Counted from the first letter of the stretch, positions 18,931-28,064 are shown. The stretch is 64,000 nucleotides of DNA from Amycolatopsis sulphurea (GCF_002564045.1 NZ_PDJK01000002.1:620001-684000), one strand, 5' to 3'. The notes: generated from the sequence alone by a model not told the origin. Made by a program: numbers and translations.

Positions 18931-19839
18931 ATGCGGACAACGAAACGGCTCTCCCGGATCCTCGCGGCCGGGGCCGCGATGACGGCGCTGGTGGGCCTCA
19001 CCACCGCCTGCGGCGGCCGGGCCGGCGAATCGGGCAACACCCAGGAAGCCAAGACCATCACCATCGGCTACATCGGCTGGGACGAGGACATCGCCCTGAC
19101 CAACCTGTACCAGACGGTGCTGGAGGAGAAGGGTTACAAGGTCGAGGCGAAGCTGCTCGACGCGGGCCCGATCTACGCCGGCCTCGCCAAGGGCGACGTG
19201 GACCTGTACCTGGACTCCTGGCTGCCGGTGACGCACAAGAAGTACTGGGACCAGTACAAGGACCAGCTCGAAGACCTCGGCGTCTGGTACGACAAGGCGA
19301 CGCTGAACCTGGCCGTCCCGGAGTATGTCAAGGACGTCAACAGCATCGCCGATCTCAAGGACAAGGCGGGCCAGTTCGACGGCAAGATCACCGGTATCGA
19401 GGCCAGCGCGGGCGAGAGCGACATCGTGCAGAACGCCGTGCTCCCCCAGTACGATCTGAAGGGCAGCGTCACCCTGCAGAACTCCTCGACGACCGCCATG
19501 CTCGCCGCGCTGGACGGCGCGATCAAGGGCCAGAAGCCGATGGTGGTCACGATGTGGCACCCGCACTGGGCCTACTCGCGTTACCAGCTCAAGGACCTGC
19601 AGGACCCGAAGGGCGCGATGGGCAAGGGCGAGCAGATCCACGCAATCGGCCGCAAGGGCTTCGGCAAGGACTTCCCGGCGCTGACCGACGTCGCGAAGAA
19701 GCTGAAGATGAGCGACGCCGATCTCGGCTCCCTGGAGGACGCGATCCAGAAGGCCGCGAAGGGCCAGGAGAAGGCCGCCGCGAAGCAGTGGGCGGACCAG
19801 CACAAGCAGTTCGTGGACACGGCTTTCGCCGGTCTCTGA
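18931..19839 (+). CDS. Glycine betaine-type ABC importer, substrate-binding lipoprotein
   Basis: An OpuAC-family binding protein of 302 residues. Residues 1-27 form a lipoprotein signal with the lipobox LTTAC (Cys near 27). The mature part has TITIGYIGWDEDIALTNL and the aromatic-rich segment DSWLPVTHKKYWDQY; tryptophans in this family form the cage around the quaternary ammonium group. The ATG 18931 has AAGAAAGGA 7 nt upstream. A strong terminator follows 14 bp after the stop, closing the operon. Confidence 0.93.
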   Translation: MRTTKRLSRILAAGAAMTALVGLTTACGGRAGESGNTQEAKTITIGYIGWDEDIALTNLYQTVLEEKGYKVEAKLLDAGPIYAGLAKGDVDLYLDSWLPVTHKKYWDQYKDQLEDLGVWYDKATLNLAVPEYVKDVNSIADLKDKAGQFDGKITGIEASAGESDIVQNAVLPQYDLKGSVTLQNSSTTAMLAALDGAIKGQKPMVVTMWHPHWAYSRYQLKDLQDPKGAMGKGEQIHAIGRKGFGKDFPALTDVAKKLKMSDADLGSLEDAIQKAAKGQEKAAAKQWADQHKQFVDTAFAGL

Positions 19840-19852
19840 CGGAGCGTTCTCC

Positions 19853-19891
19853 GGACGGTCCCGCATCCCTTCCGGGGGTGCGGGACCGTCC
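19853..19891 (+). terminator. Terminator of the betaine transporter operon
   Basis: A 17-bp stem with one T-G wobble (GGACGGTCCCGCATCCC at 19853-19869 with 19875-19891) encloses a 5-nt loop, beginning 14 bp after the last stop. Confidence 0.85.
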
Positions 19892-19944
19892 GTCTATCCG
19901 GTATTCGGTTGTGGGGCTTGGGTTTCCGCGGGGCGCCGCATCGA

Positions 19945-20500
19945 TCACACCGCTGTCATGCCGGCATCGACAGTGAGCACCTGTCCGGTCACGTAGCACG
20001 CCTCCGCCGACAGCAGGAAGCAGACGGTTCCCGCTATGTCCTCAGGTGTGGCGACCCGCTTGAGCATCACGTTGCTCCCGAGTTTGCGGAGACCGTCCTC
20101 CAGTGTCGCGCCCTGGCCGCGGTAGAGGTCCTCGGTCATCTCGGTGAGGGTGTGCCCGGGCGAGATCGCGTTCACCCGGACCTCGGGCCCCAGTTCGAGC
20201 GCGAGGTGCCGGGTCAACGGCGGTATCGTCGCCTTCGACGCGGCGTCGAGACCACGGCCGGCGCCGGCGATGTCGACCACCACCGAGGAGGTGTTGACGA
20301 TCGCCGCGCAGTCGGATTTGCGTAACGCCGCCGCCGTCGCGTGGCATACGTTGAGCGTGCCGACGGCGTTGACCATCAACTGCTGCACGAATTCTTCGGC
20401 CGGTGCCGTCACCGCCTCGGTCGGGATCAGGACGGCGGCGGCGTTGTACACCGAGTCGATGCGCCCGAAGGCGTCGAGCGCGAGATCGACGGCCGTCCTC
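19945..20500 (-). pseudogene. C-terminal half of a short-chain dehydrogenase (truncated)
   Basis: The last about 185 codons read as an SDR: AFGRIDSVYNAAAVL, NTSSVV, LALELGPEVRVNAISPGHTLT, the C-terminal CYVTGQVLTVDAG. The N-terminal Rossmann half with its glycine motif is missing, because upstream of about 20500 the DNA belongs to an aldolase fragment on the other strand. The catalytic YxASK motif reads LDAASK, so the essential tyrosine is replaced. Truncation plus loss of the catalytic residue make a functional enzyme very unlikely. A long frame extends upstream to 20757, but its N-terminal part is Arg/Pro-rich antisense to the aldolase fragment. Confidence 0.75.
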
Positions 20501-20502
20501 GG

Positions 20503-21048
20503 CGCCGTGCGGGGCCGCGGCCGTCGCACGGGTGGCCGCCGGCCGTCCGGACCAGATCGAGTGGGTACTCGATCAGGGTGCCGACGGCGTGATGGTGCCC
20601 CCTGGTGAACAACGCCGGGGACGCGCGGCGCGCCGCTACCCACCGCGGGGAAGCCGGAGCGTCGGCGGTGTGCGCAACTTGCTGGAACGCGGCCCGGGAT
20701 ATCTGTCCGGCGCCGACGACGTAGTCTGCATCGTCCAGATCGAACACGTCGCCGCACTGTCCAATCTGGACGAAAACCTCGCCGTGCCCGGCATCGACCT
20801 GGTCACACCCGGCCACGTCGACCTCGCCGGTCAATGAGACACGTCGCGGACTACGGCGGTTCGATCACCAGCGACGGCATGGCGCAGGACGTGCGGGACG
20901 CACTCCGCACGATCGTGCAGCCTGTGCCCGCCATGGCATCCCGCACGTCCCCGTGACGGGCTCCCGAGCCGAATTCGCCCGCGCGGTCGGCGACGGCGAC
21001 GGCATCGTGTGTTTCGGCAGTGATACCACCAGCTTCGGCTGGCGGTGA
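20503..21048 (+). pseudogene. HpcH/HpaI-type aldolase fragment, frameshifted
   Basis: One frame reads VLDQGADGVMVP, then YPPRGSRSVGG, then VVCIVQIEHVAALSNLDENLAVPGIDLV, the core of the HpcH/HpaI aldolase / citrate-lyase beta family (metal-dependent cleavage of 2-keto-4-hydroxy acids). The N-terminal third is absent at the junction with the SDR fragment. The frame stops at 20837 where the family continues. The C-terminal part (GIPHVPVTGSRAEFARAVGDG ... CFGSDTTS) resumes in another frame, ending 21048. At least two lesions are therefore present. Confidence 0.7.
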
Positions 21049-21106
21049 CCGATAACGTCGATGCGTGCCGGAAGGTCCTGGGCGAAGGACCAGGTGGGAG
21101 TGACCG

Positions 21107-22231
21107 ATGACCGTGTCGGTGGCCAGGGAGATCGCAGCCGCGGCGAGCGCGTGGCTGGCAACGCTGAGCCGCGAGCAACGCGCTGTGGCCCATTGGCCTG
21201 CCCCGGGGACCGATCCCCAGACCGAGGCAGAGCGCCGACGGCGGTACTACAACACACCCACCGATCACGGTGGGCTCACCCTGGGCGCGCAATCACCGAC
21301 CCAGCAACGCCTCGTCATGCGGCTGCTGGCCGCGGCGCTCTCCCCCGCGGGCTACGCCACGGTGACCACGGTGATCGGCCTGGAGAACGAGCTGGACCGC
21401 GTCGAAGGCTTCGCCGTCGACTGGGGCCACGAGCGCGGCCGGGATCCGGGCCGATATCACCTGCGGGTGTTCGGCGACCCCGCGCGACCGGCGCCCTGGA
21501 GCTGGCGTTTCGGTGGGCATCACATCTCGGTCAACGTGCTGGTCGCCGACGGTGCGGTGCGGTCGGCGACACCACTGTTCCTCGGCGCGGATCCCGCGGC
21601 GACATCCCTGGTAGGCGGCGGGTTGCTGCGCCCGCTCGGCGGAATCGAGGACACCGCGCGGGCACTCGTCCGGTCACTCGGCCGGGATCTGGCGGCCAGG
21701 GCGGTCGTGCACGACCGGGCACCGTCGGACATCATCGGCGGCAACCGCGGCCGCCTTGCCGAGGGTGACCGAATGCTCCCGCTGACGGAAGTGTGGCGCG
21801 GCCACTTCCACGATCCGGACCTGCGAGCGCGCGTCCAGGACCTGGTCGACGCGGCCGCGCGCGAATCGGATTACGGACCCAGCGACCACGAGGCGATGGC
21901 TCTGCGGCGAACTCCCCTTGGCATCAGCGGAAAGGAACTCGACCAGGACCAGCGTGCGCTGCTCGCGCAGCTGGTCGCCGGCTTCCAGGACCGGGTGCGC
22001 GACGGACTGGCCGTGCCGCTGGACCTGGACTCCGTGCACTTCGCGTGGGCCGGCCCGACTCATCGGGGCGCGCCCCACTATTTCCGCCTGCAGAGCCCTC
22101 GGATCCTCGCGGAGTGGGACAACACCGCCAGGAACGCCAACCACGCACACTCGGTCTGGCGCGATCCCGGAGCGGACTTCGGAGTCCCTCTCAACGAGGA
22201 AAGCTCGCCCCGCTGGCGAGATTCACCATGA
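21107..22231 (+). CDS. DUF3500 domain protein
   Basis: An uninterrupted 374-residue protein of the DUF3500 family, recognised by WSWRFGGHHISVNV and the C-terminal ILAEWDNTARNANHAHSVWRDP block. The biochemical function is unknown; the conserved His/Asp/Asn residues suggest a metal or small-molecule site, and members often lie beside dioxygenase or P450-type catabolic genes. The ATG has AGGTGGGA upstream. It is the only intact gene in a stretch where both neighbours are frameshifted, so it is either a recent survivor or works alone. No signal peptide seen. Confidence 0.85.
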   Translation: MTVSVAREIAAAASAWLATLSREQRAVAHWPAPGTDPQTEAERRRRYYNTPTDHGGLTLGAQSPTQQRLVMRLLAAALSPAGYATVTTVIGLENELDRVEGFAVDWGHERGRDPGRYHLRVFGDPARPAPWSWRFGGHHISVNVLVADGAVRSATPLFLGADPAATSLVGGGLLRPLGGIEDTARALVRSLGRDLAARAVVHDRAPSDIIGGNRGRLAEGDRMLPLTEVWRGHFHDPDLRARVQDLVDAAARESDYGPSDHEAMALRRTPLGISGKELDQDQRALLAQLVAGFQDRVRDGLAVPLDLDSVHFAWAGPTHRGAPHYFRLQSPRILAEWDNTARNANHAHSVWRDPGADFGVPLNEESSPRWRDSP

Positions 22232-22256
22232 TCCGAAAGTGCGCGAGGAGGCCGGT

Positions 22257-23418
22257 GTGAGTCAACCGAGGCACGTCGCGATGATCGGTGCCGGGCTCGG
22301 CGGTCTACGAACTGTCGAGCAGCTGCGCGGCGCGGGCCTCGAGGGCTCGATCAGCCTCGTCGGCGCCGAACCGCACGCGGCCACCTTTGTCGAAACAGCT
22401 GCTGACAGGCGAATGGCAGCCGGACCGGGTCGTACTGCGAGACCCCGGTACCCTCGCCGACCTCGGCGTCAGCACTAATTTCGGGATACCGGCCGTCGCG
22501 ATGCGTGAAGGCGCAGTGGAACTCGCTGACGGCACCCCTGCGGGCAGACGCGTTCGTGATCGCGACGGGTGCCGAGCCGCGCAAACTGCCCGGCCAGCCC
22601 GCCCAGGTGCACACGCTGCGCACTCTCGACGGCTCGTTGTCGCTGCGGTCCGCGTTGCAGGGTGCGACGTCGCTGCTCGTGGTCGGCGGCGGTTTCATCG
22701 GCGCCGAGGTCGCGAGCGGCGCGGTCGCCCGCGGCCTGCGCGTGACCTCATCGAGGCCCTGCCGGTGCCTTGTGAACGCGCGCTCGGCCGCGAGGCCGGC
22801 GGCCTGATCACCGAGGGGTGGGGTGGATCTGCGGCTGGGTACCAGATTGGCACGGTTCGTCGACGCCAACACCGTCGAACTGGCAGGCGGCAAGCGGCTT
22901 GTCGCGGACGTCGTGCTGACCGGCGTCGGCGCCGCACCGGCGCTGAACTGGCTGACCGGGTCAGGTCTCGATGTGGCGGACGGGATCGCCTGTGACACAT
23001 CCGGCCGGGCGCTCGACCTACCCGGGGTATGGGCGGTCGGGGACGTCGCGAACTGGAAGGATCCGGTGCGGGGCAGGCATTTCCGGTACGAGCACTGGAC
23101 CAGCGCCACAGACCAGGCCACAATCGTCGCGCGGGACATCGTCGGTGCCGCACGCCCGCCACAGACCGTGCCGTACTTCTGGTCGGATCAATTCGGACTG
23201 AAGCTCCAGGGCATCGGACGTCCCGAGCTGGCCGACACCGTGTTGCCGCTGAAAGGCGACGGCCTCACCGGCGGCGTGATCAAGTAACCGTGACAGGCTA
23301 CTTCGCGGGTGAACGCCTGGTCGGCGTGGTCGGGTTCGGCGCCGCGAAATGGCTTGCACGGTACCGGGCCTTGGTCGCCCAGAGCGCCGGCCGCGGAGAA
23401 GTCTTGGCACTCGGGTAG
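22257..23418 (+). pseudogene. Ferredoxin reductase-like FAD oxidoreductase with about five frameshifts
   Basis: Pieces of one NAD(P)H:ferredoxin reductase (rhodocoxin/putidaredoxin reductase type) occur in order in different frames: VAMIGAGLGGLRTVEQLR; PPLSKQLLTGEWQPDRVVLRDP; ADAFVIATGAEPRKLPGQ; LLVVGGGFIGAEVA; VDLRLGTRLARF through GVWAVGDVANW and YFWSDQFGLKLQ; and finally GYFAGERLVGVVGFG. Frame changes fall near 22376, 22535, 22745, 22822 and 23285. The GTG start still has AGGAGG 5 nt upstream. Such proteins pass electrons to a ferredoxin for a P450 or dioxygenase. So many shifts with flanking genes in frame argue for real decay. Confidence 0.88.
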
Positions 23419-23438
23419 GCCTGGATTCGCGTCCACCG

Positions 23439-23491
23439 CACCCACCGACTCGGCCACACCCACCGACTCGGCCACACCCACCGACTCGGCC
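23439..23491. repeat. Three tandem copies of an 18-bp unit CACCCACCGACTCGGCCA
   Basis: Copies start at 23439, 23457 and 23475; the last lacks its final base. On the minus strand they would read AESVGV repeats, but no credible gene is present. The 640 bp from here to the tRNA-Glu gene contain no gene I can support; the decayed oxidoreductase ends 20 bp before. Confidence 0.85.
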
Positions 23492-24132
23492 GCCGCGGCG
23501 GCCGTGTCAGCTGGGTCCCACGCCCGTCCGGCTCTGGCCATTACGAGCAATGACCTCGCCCTGCCCCAACGTCGTGGTCTGCCCAGGCAGCGCACTGTCT
23601 TTCCACGATCACCAGATCTTCGGCTGTGGGATTGACCATCCGCTCCCCGCCCATCGCCACCGACCCGATGAGACCCCGCCACCGCCGACCGCCGGACATC
23701 ACCCCCGCGTCGAACAACAACTCTGGGTCGGCCCCCGGAGGAGGTCCGCGCCATCGCCCGGCAAGCGATCGCGTTGGACTGGGCACCCGATCATCACCGA
23801 CCCGCAACGGCTTCTGCCGCCAACAGCGTTGTCTACGACCAGCAGTACCGGCCGACCTCGCAGCGCATCCGTCGCCGAGCCTCGTCCAAGGGCTCTTCGA
23901 GAAGCTCCACAACAGCACCGAGGGTGAGGGAGAACACTGCGAACTAACCGAGCCATTCGCACCGCAGCTCGACGTCACCATCCTGGCCGACGCGTCGAAC
24001 CTCCCGGCACGACGAGCAGCGGAAGCGCGCCCGAGGACCGCGCAGGATCATCAGCCATCCTCGCTGCTCAGACACACAAAACCACCGCCCGAGATGATCT
24101 CTCTGACGGTGGATTGCGCAACACTGAACGGG

Positions 24133-24205
24133 TACCCCCGATGGGATTCGAACCCACGCTACCGGCGTGAGAGGCCGGCGTCCTAGGCCGCTAGACGACG
24201 GGGGC
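24133..24205 (-). tRNA. tRNA-Glu (anticodon CTC)
   Basis: The minus strand folds as a 73-nt cloverleaf: acceptor GCCCCCG paired with CGGGGGT (first pair G-U) plus discriminator A, the D-arm TCGTCTAGCGGCCTAGGA, anticodon arm CCGGC-CTCTCAC-GCCGG with CTC, and TPsiC arm GTGGG-TTCGAAT-CCCAT. CCA is not encoded. With GatCAB present in this window, its charged form is also the chemistry template for Gln-tRNA formation. Confidence 0.96.
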
Positions 24206-24294
24206 TAGGAACTTTCCCCGTTTCCGGGGCCTTTCTTGCGAGAGATAACTTACCAGAAGCCTTTTCCCGATCTCCGACCGGGGTCTCTCCGCAG

Positions 24295-24366
24295 CTGGGG
24301 TACCAGGACTCGAACCTAGACTAACTGGACCAGAACCAGTCGTGCTGCCAATTACACCATACCCCA
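24295..24366 (-). tRNA. tRNA-Gln (anticodon CTG)
   Basis: The minus strand gives a 72-nt cloverleaf: acceptor TGGGGTA with TACCCCA, discriminator G, D-arm with AATTGGCAGC, anticodon arm ACTGG-TTCTGGT-CCAGT with CTG, and TPsiC loop TTCGAGT. It lies 89 bp upstream of tRNA-Glu and is probably co-transcribed with it. Bacteria with GatCAB and no GlnRS charge this tRNA with Glu and then amidate it. Confidence 0.96.
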
Positions 24367-24416
24367 GTGAGGCGCTTTCCCAGCTTAGCCGGTTCAGCAC
24401 CGCACGAGGAGAAATA

Positions 24417-25253
24417 CTAGAACACGCCCCCACGGACCCGCGCAGCGGGGGTCCCGGCCGCGCGCTGGACCGGCACCCCGACCGTTGCGTACTCCGAAAC
24501 CAGCAGCTCAGGAAGCTCCCCCAACCCGAACACGGTGTACACCCCGTCCGGCGCCCGCTCACCGACCAGCCCGGTCCCGTCGCGATCGAGCCACACCGCG
24601 CCCAGCCCGGCGTCGCGGGCGCCAATGGCGTCGGTATCGAGTTTGTCCCCCACGTGCACCGTCTGTTCCGGCGCGCATTCGAGCGCGAGGCAGACCGAAC
24701 GGAACATCACCGGATCCGGTTTGGCAACGCCGATCTCCCCCGCGATCGCGACGTGGTCGAAAAACGGCGACAACCCGAGTTCGGCGATCTTGCGCCGCTG
24801 ATGTGCGCCTGAGGCGTTCGTCACGGCGGCGACTCGCAGCCCCGCGGCGCGCAACCATTCCAGACACGGCAGCACGTCGTCGAACAACCGCCAGGAACGC
24901 GCCAAAGTCTCCCGCCGGCGCGCCTCGAACGCGGCCACTTGCGTCGCATCGGCGGCGATTCCCAGCTCCGCAAGGAAACACTCGGTACGCCGGTGATGCA
25001 TGACGTCGTAGTCCAGCTTCCCGGCGACGACGAGCGCCACATGCTCCTCGGTGATCAAGTCCCACAGCGGCCAGAGATCGCCGCGGCCGGTCAGCGCCTG
25101 CAACGTCCGCCGGATCGCGGCGGTGCAGTCGATCAAGGTGTCGTCGATGTCGAGACACACCAGCCGCAACTCAGGCGGCACCCACGGCGCCCGCCCGGAA
25201 GCGCCGGACGGCCAGGTTCTCGAGGGGGTCGGCGCTGCCGCGGCAAAATCCAC
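24417..25253 (-). CDS. HAD-superfamily hydrolase
   Basis: A 278-residue haloacid-dehalogenase-like phosphatase (subfamily IA): motif I DIDDTLID with the nucleophilic Asp, motif II VTNAS, the lysine segment AKPDPVMF, and motif IV HVGDKLDTDAIGA. A helical cap occupies roughly residues 50-120. These enzymes dephosphorylate small metabolites; the substrate is not predictable. The GTG at 25253 gives a 24-residue non-conserved extension; an in-frame GTG at 25181 starts directly at the conserved core and may be the true start. It lies upstream of the two tRNA genes on the same strand. Confidence 0.88.
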   Translation of the reverse strand: MDFAAAAPTPSRTWPSGASGRAPWVPPELRLVCLDIDDTLIDCTAAIRRTLQALTGRGDLWPLWDLITEEHVALVVAGKLDYDVMHHRRTECFLAELGIAADATQVAAFEARRRETLARSWRLFDDVLPCLEWLRAAGLRVAAVTNASGAHQRRKIAELGLSPFFDHVAIAGEIGVAKPDPVMFRSVCLALECAPEQTVHVGDKLDTDAIGARDAGLGAVWLDRDGTGLVGERAPDGVYTVFGLGELPELLVSEYATVGVPVQRAAGTPAARVRGGVF

Positions 25254-26277
25254 CCAGTGAGGCTAGGGCACTCACCGCGTTCGCAACGCAGCCAAAAAGG
25301 TGATTGGCACTGCGCTGTTCCGGCGCACCAGACCTACTCCGGGTACTCAAAGTCGCCAAGTCCTCCCCGCACACTCGCCCGAACAGCCGTAGCCCAGCGG
25401 CCCGACTGCTACCCCACGAATTCCCCTCCCCTCGACGCCCCCGGCAGCCCACCCGAACCGCGCTCCCGAACACCCTGCCGGACAACGGCCGCACCGAGCA
25501 CTCCGCACCATCCGGAAACCCCGGCCCCCACCCGTCTCAGCCCCGAATCACCCACCGCATCACTCGAACAGCCGAGCAATTCGACACAACCACACGCCAC
25601 GCTCACTCCACACCGAACGCCTGCGCCACACACCGAAGTCACACTCCACACGCCACACATGACATCGAGCACATCTCGCCCAAGCCCCCGCCGCCAATTG
25701 ATCAAGCAACTCGCATGTACGACCCACGACGCGCCGTAAATAGATCACCATCACGACTCACCTCACGACAGCCACACGCCACCGGGGAACAACCCAGAAA
25801 AGCCTCAGCCATCCTTCATTGACACGCAGTACAAATGCCATCAGATCATCAATAGACAGCCACCGAAATGATCGATTCACGACCGCCACACCACATCGAG
25901 CACCCGGTAAGCGCCACTCGTCAACCTCGAAACCCGTCACAAGCAAGAACACCAACCCAGCGACCACGATTTCCAATTCACTATCCAAATCAATCCGAAA
26001 AGCCCGCTCGGTGCCCACAGCCAGATCGACTCCAGCCCCCACGCGTGAGCCTGCGCCCCAGCAACCCCGCACGACCACCCAACCGAGTGACCACACAACC
26101 CGCACGACCCCACGACGGCGAGACACCCCAGCCACCCACCCGACCAGCCGATCCGCCGCCACAGCCACCGACCCGATACCCCTCCGCGAAGAGATTCTTA
26201 CTCCTCGGGTTGACGCCACCACTCTCCGAGGCGCATGCTCCTTATTCAACGTCCGATGAAAAGGGGGGCTGAGGGGA
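25254..26277. other. Gene-free, C/A-rich intergenic region
   Basis: One kilobase with no credible gene. From about 25380 to 26200 the + strand is rich in C and A and poor in G, with short patches such as ACACGCCACGCTCACTCC. Base composition departs clearly from the flanking genes. It separates divergent genes (HAD on minus, monooxygenase on plus) and so must contain both promoters. No hairpin array like that at 27546 was seen here. Confidence 0.55.
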
Positions 26278-27516
26278 ATGACCGAACACACGGGGTGCGT
26301 GATCGTCGGCGGTGGACCGGCGGGCATGGTGGCCGGCTTGCTCCTGGCGCGCGCCGGCGTCGAGGTGACGGTCCTGGAGAAGCACGCGGACTTCCTGCGC
26401 GACTTCCGCGGGGACACCGTGCACCCGTCCACGCTCACGCTGCTAGACCAGCTGGGGCTGGGGGAAAAGTTCAACGCATTGCCGCACACCGAGGTGCAGA
26501 TGGTCGGCTTCCCGGTCGACGGTGGTGGCGTGATGAAGATCGCCGACCTGTCCCGGCTGAAAGTGCCGCACCCGTACGTCGCGATGGTGCCGCAGTGGGA
26601 CTTCCTCGATCTGCTGGCCGAGGCCGCCCAGAAGGAGCCGACGTTCACCTTGCGGCTCGAGACCGAGATGACCGGGCTGCTGCGTGCCGACCGGCGGGTG
26701 TCCGGAGTGCGCTACTGCACCGCAGGCGGCACGGAAGGAACTCTCGAAGCCGACCTGGTCATCGCTGCCGACGGGCGCTGGTCTCTGGCCCGCGAGTCGG
26801 CCGGGCTGGAACCACACGAATACGACACACCGTTCGACGCGTGGTGGTTCCGGATTTCCCGGCACGAAAACGAGCCCGGCGGCATGCTCGTCCCGCGGAT
26901 ACACAACCGCCGGTTCGCCATCCCCTTGCCACGCAAGGGCTACCACCAGATCGCCTATCTCGCGCCGAAGGGTGAAGACCTCCGAGCGGCGGGCATCGAG
27001 AGCTTCCGCGAGAGCGTTGCCGATCTTTGCCCCGAGTTTGCCGACCGCACCCACGAGCTGAAGTCGATGGACGACGTGAAGTTCCTCGACGTCCGGCTCA
27101 ACCGGCTGCACCGCTGGCACGTCGACGGACTGCTGTGCATTGGTGACGCAGCACACGCGATGTCGCCGGTCGGCGGCGTCGGAATCAACCTGGCGGTACA
27201 AGACGCAGTCGGCGCAGCCACCCTCTTGGCCGAAAGCCTTCTCCACGGCCAACCGACGCCGAAGGAACTCGCAGCCGTACGCAGCCGTCGCCTCCTGCCG
27301 ACGATCGCTGTCCAAACCCTGCAGCGGCTGCTGCACCGAGAAGTCATGCGCCCGGTAATGGCCGGTGAACGCAACCAACCACCGCCGGCGATGGTCAGGC
27401 TCTTCACACTTTTCCCGAGGCTGTCCGCCATACCGGCACACCTCCTGGGCGTAGGCTTCCGCCCCGAAATGGCACCGCCCTTCGCCCGCCGACCGATGGA
27501 ACCTGCCGGCCGTTAA
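26278..27516 (+). CDS. FAD-dependent aromatic-ring-type monooxygenase
   Basis: A 412-residue group A flavoprotein monooxygenase (PHBH/UbiH-like): the N-terminal FAD motif VIVGGGPAGMVAGLLL, the middle DLVIAADGRWS (DG motif), and the second FAD motif GDAAHAMSPVGGVGINLAVQDAV. Such enzymes hydroxylate aromatic or polyketide substrates using NAD(P)H and O2. The ATG has GAGGGG 4 nt upstream. It has no co-oriented partner gene; the FAA-hydrolase gene lies beyond a repeat array and is convergent. Substrate unknown. Confidence 0.9.
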   Translation: MTEHTGCVIVGGGPAGMVAGLLLARAGVEVTVLEKHADFLRDFRGDTVHPSTLTLLDQLGLGEKFNALPHTEVQMVGFPVDGGGVMKIADLSRLKVPHPYVAMVPQWDFLDLLAEAAQKEPTFTLRLETEMTGLLRADRRVSGVRYCTAGGTEGTLEADLVIAADGRWSLARESAGLEPHEYDTPFDAWWFRISRHENEPGGMLVPRIHNRRFAIPLPRKGYHQIAYLAPKGEDLRAAGIESFRESVADLCPEFADRTHELKSMDDVKFLDVRLNRLHRWHVDGLLCIGDAAHAMSPVGGVGINLAVQDAVGAATLLAESLLHGQPTPKELAAVRSRRLLPTIAVQTLQRLLHREVMRPVMAGERNQPPPAMVRLFTLFPRLSAIPAHLLGVGFRPEMAPPFARRPMEPAGR

Positions 27517-27545
27517 GCACCCAGCCGCCCTTCAACCCACGCCCC

Positions 27546-27984
27546 GCCGCCACTCAACGGCGACGGCCGCGGTCGCCATTCAACGGTGACAACCGCCGTC
27601 GCCGCTCAACGGCCACAACCACACCCGCCACGCGACGGCGACAACCGCAGTCATCACTCAACGGCCGCAACCGCGGTCACCACCGAACGGCCAGAACCAC
27701 CGTCGCCACCGAACGGCGACGACTCGGCAGCGCAGCTCCGGCGAACACTCCGACCGGCAAGCTCCCGCCGATCCGACCAACCACCCTTCCCACCCCGCAA
27801 CCTAGGCTTGACCAGCCCGTCGCCACTCAGCGGCAACACCCGTGGGCGGCCCGTCGGCAAGCTCGGAACTCCGGCCACGAACCCGGCCGACACCAACCCG
27901 ATCGCCGATTCGCCATCCAGCGGCAAACAACCTCAGCCACCCAGGAACAGCGTCTCGACCAGGAAGTCGCCACTGAACGGCAAC
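27546..27984. repeat. Array of 19-bp GTCGCC-N7-GGCGAC hairpin repeats with 26-bp period
   Basis: Seven successive repeat units start at 27546, 27572, 27598, 27624, 27650, 27676 and 27702, exactly 26 bp apart. The 19-bp core resembles GTCGCCACTCAACGGCGAC, an inverted repeat with a 7-nt loop, and is followed by a 7-bp linker near AACCGCG. Further copies at 27819 and 27966, and a weaker one near 27908, have irregular spacing. The period is not a multiple of three, so this is not a coding repeat. The array fills the space between the convergent monooxygenase and FAA-hydrolase genes (27517-28064), where no gene is apparent. Confidence 0.85.
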
Positions 27985-28064
27985 GACAGCCAAGACCATC
28001 ACCGAGCAAAGCGGCCACGGCCCGGCAACTCCGGGACCGTGGCCGCACAACGGCGAAAACCCGG

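Noticed and set aside
23492..24132. Minus-strand protein-like stretch around 23541-23981
   Set aside because: Some local sequence looks protein-like, but there is no recognisable family, ribosome site or conserved motif, and it lies between a pseudogene and a tRNA.
27546..27984. CRISPR-like array of short repeats
   Set aside because: The repeats are themselves hairpins with only 7-bp linkers, there are no unique spacers of 28-40 bp, and no cas genes are present.
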